From positions 1 to 64,000 of the forward strand of contig JAPYMA010001215.1 of the NCBI GenBank assembly GCA_035041965.1: 64,000 nt of DNA, read 5' to 3'. Origin of the DNA: Anisakis pegreffii. Lineage: Eukaryota > Nematoda > Chromadorea > Rhabditida > Anisakidae. The notes under the pieces were generated by a model. That model searched no databases. It was not told where the DNA came from and saw only the letters and a program-made list of their open reading frames with translations. Each line of letters begins with the position of its first letter. The first letter of the stretch is position 1. Shown here piece by piece: positions 25,901-36,300 of this stretch. The position numbers and the translations under genes are program-made.

Positions 25901-28900
25901 TCAACGATTCAGTTGCTGTGACTGTCTCTGAAATGTGTGCATATTTCAGGTGCAAGATCATGAATCTTCGCTATTTCTGTCGTACTTCAAAGATGGTATC
26001 AAGTGAGTTTTGAAAGCAATGCAAGCAACGTTATCCCACTCGATTGTTGTTTACAATCCTTTCGCACATCGAAAATAAACTGAAGATTTGCTGCATTGCA
26101 AATTGCCATCGAATTCGAGCATGATTCTCTTGAATGCGAAACAGCACATGAACACACAAGCGATCACACAGCTTGATATTTTCTAGCGAACATTTTTATT
26201 CATTGCAGATACCTGAAAGGAGGTGCCGAATCTGGTTTCAGACCGGTGAAAGATCAATATGAGAATTGGAAGCCACGTCTGTTCCACTGTAAAGGAAAGA
26301 GGAATGTGCGTTGCACAGAGGTGGGATAAATTGCTGAAGTTTCTTGTTCAACGAGGTTATGCTACGTGTTAACAGCTCGAAGAAATGACGCTTTAACTAA
26401 GCGATGTTTTGACTGTCATTGTTTGACGAGACGTTTATGAGGATGTGTTTACGTTGTTGATATCAATTACAAAGCATGTGATAACGAATAGAGCTTGTTT
26501 ACAAATGAAAGCGAATCGCTCCGTATAACACACCTCCGTTAAATTCTCAGATACTAGTTGGAGAATCATCGGCTAAGATTGATCGGGAGTGGGGCTGGGG
26601 AAGGTGAGGTAACCAGCAATCAATTTAAAGAATAAACTAGCAATTCAGTCACCTCAAACTGTTCAGTTCTAGCCATTCTTGAATGTGTACCTTGAGCAAA
26701 GAGCGCTTTGCGTGAAAGTCATTAAAAGAGGATACATAACATATCATGATTCATCTGTGCGCATCACTATCGTTCAAATCTCTCTAAAGTTGAGAGAATC
26801 ACTCATAGTCAGTACAAACGCAGTTTACACTTCATTGCAATTAGCGTCGATGTTTTAAATACAGGTCGAGTGTAACTGGAAAGAGCTGAATCTTGGTGAT
26901 GTGTTCATTCTGGATTGTGGTCTTCAAATCTATGTTTGGATGCCACCTGAAAGTGGTCGTCTTGAACGCATTAAGGTTTCATCTTTCCATTTCTCCAGGC
27001 CCCTAGTCAACTCAGCAATCCGTTGATTCGAGAAGCTCATAAAATGGAAGTAATGTTCTTTTTGTATCACTCAAAAATGGTTTTTTCCTGCTGTGGTGTT
27101 CGCTAAGCTGAAAAAAAAATGACCGTTCGGTTTCTGTGATCAAAAAATGAAGTTAAGGGGATGCGTCAAGCGCAGAACATTCGTGATCATGAGAGAGCAG
27201 GCAGACCGCAACTTCACTGCCTTGGTAAGTCTGATGTCGTTTGAGTTGAATTCAAAGCTTCATTCAAATTCTAAACATAGTTATTCATTCACCTACTTTG
27301 AGTGTTAGCGAGCGATTGCCTATGATCAGTTCAATGAGCGAATACTATTCAAAAGAGAATCTCACAATCAGTAGCAAATTAAACACTAACACTAAAGAGC
27401 GCTTTGCGTTTAACTCAGTGATAGAAGATACATGGTATATCATAATTCATCTTTGCGCATCACCTTTCGTTTCAAAACTTCCAAAAATTGCTTCATTCAC
27501 GAAGACGCCTTATTTCAGATCAAGATTGGGACAGTAACGTTGACTTCTGGACTCTAATGGGAGGTTTGAAGGAAAAAAGTGAACTGAAATCGGCAAGTGA
27601 AGGTGGCAGCGATGAAAATTATTGGCGAACACATAAACAACAAATCACGCTATGGAGGTGTTCATTACAGATTGGCTTCGGTAAAACAACTGCAAAAATG
27701 CTTCGAAAAAGTGAACTCAATTCTCGAGTGCAGTTTATGGTGAAACTTGTTCATCGATGGCATACGAAAATGCCGAATGCGATGTGTATAATGTTGTCAT
27801 CAATCAAAATACATTTTTGTAGTCCATTGATAAGATGTTTGAAAAGTGTCGCTTTTAACAGAGAATATTGTAGAGTGTGTGACGAGAGTGGTAAAATGAA
27901 GATCACAAAAGTATCACAAGGAAACTTTGAAAGTTCGCAACTCGAATCAAAAGTGAGTGTGTGATTAAAATACGAGAGACTCAACGATGTTGATATTAGC
28001 ACACTGATCCGTTCTAATTTATTTCTTCAAATGATTCCGTGATGTTTTTTGATGAACATAAACCATAGCTGAAATATTTTCACACGGATCACCACTAGCA
28101 TTTAATGAGCTCAGAGAGTTCCACATAGATTTAAACAAAGGAACGACTTGAGCAATTCAAATCTTAACGTTTCATACGTTCTGTTTTCTAGGATGCCTTC
28201 ATACTGGATGCATGGGAAGGTGGTGTTTACGTGTGGGTTGGCAAAGGATGCACGATGAACGAGCGAAAGAAGGCGATGGAGTGGGCGCAGGAATATCTCA
28301 AACGACAGGTACGTTGTGTGCTCAATGTTATTTCATCCAACGATCGGAGTCATCCACAGAAACCCATTTTTTTGAATCGTTAAACAGGCTTATTGACCAA
28401 ATGATTTACATTCGCTGACTGCAAATGTCGATTTCACAGTCAGTTTGCTCGATTTTCAAAATATCCTTCCATTTTAACTCACTAAAATTGGTATACATCC
28501 ATACAAAACGCTAAATGCATCTGACGTTCATAATTTTGTTAGCAAGATCGTGTGGATCAATAAGGCGATAGTTTCTAGATCAAAAATGGGTTTATTGCAA
28601 TTTTATCTCGCTTGATTATTGCTCAAAAAATAACAAAAATATACCGGTTCAGAACAGACCCGATTACAACCAAGCTGTGCGTGTTCTGGAGGGATCCGAA
28701 CCAACGATGTTCACTCAGTGGGCAAGCAAGTGGGAAACTGGCTATAAAATACCAAAATTCAAACCAAGACTCTACCAGTGCAGCGATGAATCCGGTCATT
28801 TGGTTGTCGAAGAAATCGCCAAATTCACTCAAGAAGTGAGTTTCGGCTTGCAAGGTCTCTGAAAATTTATTATCCCACACCGAGTTTACTTCAGTCAAGT

Positions 28901-29914
28901 AAGAATACCATTGGATCGGTAATTGTTAAGTTCAGTTGAGTGCAAGTTTTTACGAATAATTAACGCAGTGAACGCACCAATCGTAAGTGAAGCAGTTGTG
29001 TCAGTTTCATTAGTATTTTTTCGATTTGCCAGCTTGTTTACATCATAAAATCGGATTTTAAGAATACCCAACACTGGATTGCTGCCGCAGCAGTAAACAT
29101 AAAATTTACGAATATTTGAAAGGTTCAAAGCATAATGCAGTGCACATAGATGGTGCAAAATATGAAAGGAAAAATTGTCGAGTGCAATGAAATACATATT
29201 ATGGTGTAACGAACGCATCGTTTCACTCGAAAAGTAGTTGGCATTTGACTGAGATGAGGGGAAATAAAGGAATTGAAGTGATTCTCATTGGAGGATCTTG
29301 ACGGTGATGACGTGATGATCGTGGATGCACTCAATACGATATACGTTTGGATTGGAGCGAATGCAAATCCGGATGAAAAGAAATACGCACAACAAACTGC
29401 GCAGGTAATGCTGCAGTCGCTTTAGCCAAGAGCTATTCACAGATGAGAAAAAATTATCACTAAGTCAACATCAATTTTCGATGATATGTAGTGTTCGATG
29501 TGCTTTTTTGTTCCAGTCGATCATATATTAGTGTTTTTCTTTATTACAGAAATATCTGGAAACGGATTCCCATCCAAGGCATCAACCACAAATTGAAATC
29601 ATTTATCAAGGTCAAGAAACACCATCGTTCAAGAAACTTTTCAAGAATTGGGATGACGAAATGTTCAAATCGGTAAGTCATAAATGATGCATGTCATAAA
29701 TGTGATTTCTGTTTTGATTATGATATTAATGAGAGAGTTTATATTATTAAGGTATTGAATATTTTCTGGTTTTATTCAAGGTTATTAATAATAACATGGT
29801 TCACGTAAAATTTTGATTATTTGATACACCCTAACAACTTTTATGTCGATGAACGAATTTCAGGAATCAAGATCGTTCGAAAACATGCGCAAGCTGATGT
29901 TCTCGAATTTGTAG
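22925..29914 (+). CDS. gsnl-1: Gelsolin-like protein 1, paralogue C (four-repeat actin-severing protein)
   Basis: Best-preserved member of the trio: 15 exons, 476 residues. Exons: 22925-22999, 24363-24437, 24958-25014, 25361-25438, 25950-26002, 26209-26320, 26865-26975, 27158-27224, 27519-27657, 27874-27952, 28192-28308, 28653-28835, 29294-29404, 29550-29672, 29864-29914. Repeat 1 (about 15-120) has GLEIWRV, EGD at 42-44, HFWLG and the [10 protein letters not shown] linker (114-123) that contacts filaments in gelsolins. Repeat 2 (about 134-240) has the basic CKGKRNVRC at 140-148, a phosphoinositide/actin-type motif, then [11 protein letters not shown] and IRDHERAGR. Repeat 3 (about 255-345) has VCDESGK and DAFILDAW. 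Repeat 4 (about 355-465) resembles gelsolin repeat 6: [36 protein letters not shown]. There is no villin headpiece and no signal peptide, so it is cytoplasmic. Four repeats without a headpiece is the arrangement of C. elegans GSNL-1, a calcium-dependent severing and capping protein. B lies upstream on the same strand. Confidence 0.94.
25651..25839 (-). mobile_element. Shortened hAT-like element in intron 4 of gene C
   Basis: CAGTGGTTCTCA at 25651 is followed by AATTACCC...GGTAATTTGG and the TTCGTGCAGCTGTTATGTT block also seen at the same end of copies 1-3. The central body is missing. A degenerate end (ACCAACTG) falls near 25832-25839, without a clear target duplication. It is an internally deleted, MITE-like derivative. 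Confidence 0.65.
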
Positions 29915-31782
29915 TTCGCAGTTCTAGACCGAACCGATCGATCTTAAGTGAACCACGTAAATGATTGAACTGTCCACTGGGATGATGCAACATGCATAAC
30001 CGTCGAGGAATTTTAGGTATATTGACTGATTCTGGATATATTCTGGATATTTTTGGGTTGCGGGGTAGGGGACCATTGAGGACCACGTCCTCGCTCCCGA
30101 CCTTCTTTGAGCAAACCGCATTTTCGGAGTTCCCGACTGTTCCGGACTTTATCCTCGATTATCCTTGTTCCTGACTTTTCCAAAATTCTCGGATCCCTGT
30201 TCCCCGAAAATTTATTTTCGGGGAATTCCCTAATTCTCCGTGAAAGTTGATACCATCGGATTAAAGCATCAAAAACGTGAATTCGAAGCAAATTCATCGG
30301 TATTGTTCGCATCTTCATATATGTTAATTTTTTTTGTCGCTGAATTTCTCAAATATTTCAGTGTTTTATTTCTTGCGGACAGTATTTTTCACGTTTCTCA
30401 TTGTTGAGATTCTCTCGTGTTCAATTGCCTGCGTTCGGCTTTTGTGAGATTTTAACATTGTCACTGACCGGTATTTAATCAGCTCACGTCTTATATTATC
30501 GCATTTTTATTTTTTACTGTTCAAAGAGTCGTTATTGTTTTTGTCAAAGAAATTGTTTTGTTATTGCATTGTTTATTTTTGATGTGGTTGAATAAAATAC
30601 TGCTGATGATTTTGCATTGTGTAGCTTCGCATCCCTATTTTAACTTAAAGATTGTTTACTTCAAAGTGATATTAACAAAACAAAAAAATCAGAATCGATC
30701 GGCACTTCAGATATCTGAAAGAATAAACTTTTTTCTCACTTTTGCATCACCCCACTGACCACACACCAAACAAATCTTGCAAATTAGTTGACTTACAATA
30801 TCGTTTGAATTGGAACATTTTGATCATATGTAGATTATACTGCATTTTCCAATAATAAATATCGGTTATGTTTGGATATTTATTGATGATGAATATCCTC
30901 ATCTACTGATTAACATAGTTTTTTTTTCATTTCGTAATCACCGACTAACTCACCGTATTGGTTTGTCGAATATATTCTTTCCCAAAGAACAGAACAACAT
31001 CTCACCAGTGAAACAATTGGTTTCGAACTGCTCCTCACCCCGTAATGCCTCTTAATGCCACCCGAGATTACAGGCCAGTAAAAACTAATGTACAAACTCA
31101 CTTTGAGTCGGATGACCATACAGGTGACCTAAAATGGTGATATATTCTCAGATGAGGACTTGATGATTCGAACACTATTTGGCTTAATGCAAAAGTACGG
31201 TAACTTAAGTTGTGAACGTGCTTCATCTAGGCACCCTCAAAATTATTATTGGTGAACTTTTTACGCAACATCGCATTTCTTCGCAGCTCTGAAACAGTAA
31301 ATGTTCTACTTTAATCGCGAGCAAGTTGTGCAGTCGATTTTTTATTCAGTCGAACAAAAACCACAAACAGTGCTTCAGTGGTCTGCTCTTAATTAGCATT
31401 CAGTGAATAAATTATGATAATGATGCAGTCCATGAGAGATTCACACGAACGCAATGCTCATTTACTGGATATTACCCAAATCTGAACGGTATCAATGAAT
31501 CATGTACTTTTTTGGACAACGATTGACTAAATGCGAGTTTTGCAGTTGATGGCAATGAAATGTTACTGATAGTTTGGATAGCACTGTTAGAGAGCATTTG
31601 AGTAGGTCGTCACGACTTTTGCAACAAATTTGATGCAACCTCACAAGTATATCAATCACAAATGAAAATCCGAGAAATGTTATGCAAAAAAAAAACAATC
31701 ACATTTGAATGAAAGTTTATGAAAAGTTGAATGAACTACGGAAACTGTTGACATAACCTCTCGAAAATATTTCGTATTTCAG
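29915..31782. other. 3' flank of gene C with a GC-richer patch
   Basis: Follows the TAG of gene C. Positions about 29990-30245 are clearly richer in G+C than the surroundings, with recurring TCGG/CCGA words and a 10-bp inverted repeat (30201-30224), unlike normal 3' UTR sequence here. AATAAA occurs at 30589 and 30721. Exon-like pieces around 31152-31199 (acceptor TTCTCAG, reading DEDLMIRTLFGLMQKY) are too isolated to call. Confidence 0.4.
30201..30224. repeat. 10-bp inverted repeat, 4-base loop
   Basis: TCCCCGAAAA (30201-30210) and TTTTCGGGGA (30215-30224) form a perfect hairpin in the GC-richer patch after gene C. It could be a transposon subterminal structure. Confidence 0.75.
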
Positions 31783-31887
31783 AATACTGACGAGAATGGA
31801 TCGAAGAAGGATGAAGAACCATTGAATAGGCATTATCAAAAGCATATGCATTTTCATTTAATTTCTGCTGTTGAAATAAACGATTGA
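31783..31887 (+). CDS. Possible terminal exon, charged peptide, unrecognised
   Basis: TATTTCAG (acceptor ends 31782) opens a 34-codon frame starting NTDENGSKKDEEPLN and ending at TGA 31885-31887, with AATAAA at 31875-31880 overlapping its end. Acceptor, hydrophilic reading frame and polyadenylation signal together look like the last exon of a plus-strand gene. No upstream exon could be joined with confidence. Its phase (0) would also allow splicing from exon 14 of gene C as an alternative C-terminus, but that is speculation. Confidence 0.22.
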   Translation, partial: NTDENGSKKDEEPLNRHYQKHMHFHLISAVEIND

Positions 31888-31916
31888 TCCAAGTTTATTG
31901 GATCAATTGTCTATCA

Positions 31917-32750
31917 CAGTGGTTATCACGTTCGGGTGTTCCAGTACCCCTTTAGATGAACAGGCAGGCCGCCGCTACTCCCCTCCCCTCCCCTGATACA
32001 AGAACACCATGATGGTATTCAACAGGGCTAGGCCTTCTCGTAGACCGTTGTGTTCCTCATTATTGCAATCGATTATGATTGCATGAAAAGCTATTGTCTA
32101 TGAGACGCTCACTTCAAACTGATTTAGATGAATTCTCATCCTTTTCAGACGTGTTGTATTCACTCTCATAGCTATTACATGCGAATATCGTTCTCTTGAT
32201 GAGTTTTTCTCATTCATTTCGTCTCACTTCACTTCACAGCTCGAATCAACTTCTTATTCTGTAGTATATACTATTTACTGGATTCGTTGACGAGTGTTGA
32301 CAGCCGAAGTCAACAATACAGCAATCGAATATTACTGCTCAACAACGTTCGACTGTCAAATGATCAATAATAGTGTATTTAATAGAATGAGAATTTGACT
32401 TTAACTGTTGAGTGAAATGAATGAGAAATTAGCAGAAGAGAACACTTTTGATGAAAACAGTTATGAGAGCAATCACAACAGCAAGAAAAAGAATGAAAAC
32501 CCTGTTAAAACAAATGAAAACCGTGTTAGGCCCGGACGAGCTAATGATACTTGCAATTAGAAAATATGAGGATGAAGAATGTTGCCATCAACTAACCACA
32601 TTTACATATCCCGGTTAAAAAACACCATCGCGATGGAGTTCTGTCATGAAATAGCAGCTGCACGATATAACAATTTCCCGACCCCCTCAATTATCCAATG
32701 ACACCTCCAAATTACCTAAAATGATAATTTCACCCCTATGAAAACCACTG
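31917..32750 (+). mobile_element. Non-autonomous hAT-like element, copy 2
   Basis: Begins CAGTGGTTATCACGTTCGGG and ends with inverted AAAACCACTG. The body is closely similar to copy 3 (46130-46974) in the same orientation and to copy 1 in reverse. The flanking octamers (GTCTATCA and ATCAAGGA) do not match, so the target duplication has decayed or one flank was exchanged. It contains no transposase. Confidence 0.83.
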
Positions 32751-33124
32751 ATCAAGGATGATGTTATACAATTCTAAGCTGACCTTGTATAATCATCTGT
32801 TATTGACTTATCATCAATAAAAAAGTCTTTGTTCGGATGATTCATGATTTACTGAATCATAACAGCATACGTCATTCTAGTAGATGTCCTCGTCATCAGT
32901 ACCATTTCGAGTGACCATGAGTGTCCTTGCTTTAAGATCATGCATTCTGATTGGAAAATGTGACGTTATTTCCGGAGGACGAATGTGACTTCAAAAAAAT
33001 CCAAAATGTCTCATCTTGTCTCTTCTAAGGACCTGAGAAAGCTTGTGAACTGTAAGTTCAACAGAACTGTGAAATAGCTAACTGTTCATCTAAAAGATTC
33101 AATGCAGTCAAAAGCATTCGTAAA

Positions 33125-33369
33125 TTTTCACAGAAGACGTTAACAAGTTGTTCATTGCAGTCAATTTCGGTCTGAATGCAACCGACATTTCTTCTCCGAT
33201 TATCTGTGTTATTGTCATATATTCCAAAACAAAACCACGTCAAGCAATGAACGTAACTGATCATATCCAAAGTACGCTTCAGTGCTGTGGATTTCACAGT
33301 GAAACGAATGATTCGGCTTCACAAACTAGAGCGCTCTTCCATGACCTTGTAGATCATGCTCTCATTTGA
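33125..33369 (+). CDS. Tetraspanin-like exon fragment (CCG motif)
   Basis: An open stretch of about 80 codons contains NVTDHIQSTLQCCGFHSE. That resembles the start of the large extracellular loop of tetraspanins, where an amphipathic helix (D-x-I-Q-x-x-L) runs into the invariant Cys-Cys-Gly. A possible acceptor lies upstream (TTCACAG ending near 33132, or CATTGCAG at 33160). A donor GTAGAT sits near 33348, before the TGA at 33367-33369. No transmembrane exons or second cysteine motif were found nearby, so this may be an isolated remnant or a chance match. Confidence 0.27.
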
Positions 33370-36300
33370 TTCATCGCTTCAATATTAAAGCTTTTTTAGC
33401 TCGGGAAGCTTTTTTACGTGCAATTGAAATGCGTGTGTGCCAGTCGTATGACGAATACCTACGTGCTATCTCTTGAACAGTTTTTGTCAAGCCATCAGTT
33501 GATACAATTATGATACGAATTTAAGAACGATTGAATTTCTTTTCCTTTTTTCTCTCTTTTCCAAAAGTAATTCTGAGCGCAACTTTTAATCAAACATCTG
33601 TTACGTGTGAATTGAAATGTGACAATGATGATGAAAAGAAATTCGGTTGTGTTGCTGAAAAAACATTGTTGTGACTGTGTTATTCGACTCAAGTGCGTAT
33701 TATTCGAGTAATGTCGTCGATTTGAACTCCACACTTTTCACCGTATCACCCTTCTTCTCTGGACAAAAACCCAACGAAATTCTTCCATCTTCTCGGCTGG
33801 CGAAATAACGTAGCGATAAAATGATAACTGTAACCCTAAGTGCAATTCCAAGTGAAAATCTTTGTTCAAGCAGCTAAAGATGCTCGGGAGAGGCGATCAG
33901 CGATGCTCTCGTTTCACGTACCATCTATTGCTGATTTGTGCCCATACACGGTAATACATACTTGGTTTAGTTTGCAGTGAAATGAATATGCTTCATACAA
34001 GAAATGAATAATCTATCAGAATAATTCGATTTCTATTTTGTTCGGATCAGCTACACGAATGCTCAACATACAACATCTGAAGACAACAAGCATGTTCGAG
34101 CGTTAAATAATTTCATTTACGCTTCACAACTTAAAAAATCCTACGCAAATACCACTTATTCATGAAAGAAGTATGAAAAGCTCTATATGAAATTGATGAC
34201 AGCAATTAAAGATGGCATAATCACATGAATCAAGCGCAAGTAAGCTATCAACACCAGCAGTTCGAAATTTCTTCAGTGGTTCATTCATGCTCATTTGTTT
34301 TTTGGTTGAATAATTTCGTTGTTTGAATTTCAATAGGAATGAGGAAATTTTAATGTTTGTGAGAAGCATAAATTCATAAATTTTAAATTGCTCACGCATT
34401 TTTCCTACATTAATTACAATTATTAATTGGTCTAACAATAAGAGAAAGATGTGAGTATCAGATGTAAATTTTCTGATTCATGTCGTCAATTTGTTGTTAT
34501 TGTCGATGACACTCAGGTTGCATATCCAGATAAAGACAGCCATTCAGCGCATTATTTGCTCAAAACATGTTTATCGTCACGAAACCAGTTCATTGAGATC
34601 TGATAATTCATTTATCTGTTTTTGAATGTTTTTTTTTCTGGATGATCATTAAAGATTTCTATTATTATCGCTTTTCGCCTTCTCCATCTGTTTCATCTTG
34701 CGCAATAAAGAGACATGGCTGATCGCATTATCAAAGGGACATGGTTGAAGCAGAAAAACGTTAAAACTGGAAGGATAATTCGCATTGAAATGTTGACTCT
34801 TCTATAACGATCGTCACGTGGCACCGAATCGTTCGTGCACTCTTTTTTGAAAAGCAATAATATTTGAAAAAGAAAAAACTCTGAGTGCCGCATTTGATGG
34901 TGAAATTCTGCAATTTTTGTAACACTCGTTTTTCGTCGGTGTATTTCGCTTCTCATTGACTTTAGCGTTATCGACATTTTAGCGTTCATAAAATTTCTGT
35001 CGATTAACACTGAATGACGTGTTCTGAAAGAATGTTTTTTTTGAGGAGTAATTTTGATGATAGCGACTCCTGTTGCGCAACATCATTTTGAATGATTTAT
35101 ATGTGCGGCCAACAAATGAAGTGGTCAGTATGATTCTGAAATGACCGCATATTCTTTTACTTGATGTGAACGTATAGCTTGAAACAAGTAAAATTTTGAT
35201 TCAGATTAGTAAGATTTCAGTTAATTCCATAAGAATTGCCTCTCTTGAATTGAATTCATTAGTTATAAGTGGGGAGCATTTACTCACAAGCAAATAAATT
35301 ATATACTGATTGAAGCTTGTTTGTAATCGCCCCATTCTTGATTTACTCATTGTAGATAACGGACTTATCATTAAGATCAATGATAACGTATAGCCTGTGT
35401 GAAACGGTTCATATTTTCCAGCAGTTTCTACAACTTTGACGACTTAAGGAATGTGCAAAATACATACCATGTAAAATACATAATACAAAATACATAAGAT
35501 CATGCTATCTCAAAGGATCACAAAGCTATATAGATCATCACTCCGTTTGAACGGACGTTGTGGGTAATCAGGTTATGAGTGGATTTACAAGCACATGATC
35601 ACCTTCAACCAATTCATAGGTTGAACGACATGGTTTTGCTAACTAGAGTGGACCCCGTTCGTCCGGCTACGCCAGCACATATTTACTGATCCACTTGGAG
35701 ACATAAGCTATGGGGAAACTAGACGCAATCGAAATTCGGACTTTACTTTCGATCTAAAATCAGTTTTTCGTGCTGAACTCGAATAAGTAAACTGATGTTT
35801 GCTCAACTATTAACTGGCCACAAAAAATCGGCATTTTAATGCATGAAAGATGTCCTCCCATCAGAGTAATTTCGATGGAACACTGAAAAAAACTAAAAAA
35901 ATAATCGTCAGCAGTGTTTTGGTATCATTGCGCAACTGTCACAGAGTAATACATGTTTTTGTATATGACCTTGATAGCTATTCAAGATGAAGTACAGCAG
36001 TTGATTTATGGTCGATATCTAACTTTTTGAATATACGCTTGAATTTGAGCAAAAAAAGCAAGGCTAACGAAATTGTGGATTGTCACGCAACAGCATGGTC
36101 AACGACACACTCTTATTGCTATAAGTGTTACGGAAACAACAACCAATAGGGAATGAGTCTAGAAGGAAACTGTTGCTTAATTTTCTGATTTTGGTCATGG
36201 CAGAAAATTATGTTCTGAGGTAGACCTGGATTTGTGTCAAGATTAATGCCAATTTTGAGAGTGTTTCAAATGTTGACTTCAGCAAATGACCGAACGTCAT

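Noticed and set aside
31070..31199. Joining TRDYRPVKTNVQTHFESDD (to 31123) with DEDLMIRTLFGLMQKY (from 31152) as two exons
   Set aside because: Phases agree, but the intron would be only 28 bases, below a workable intron length.
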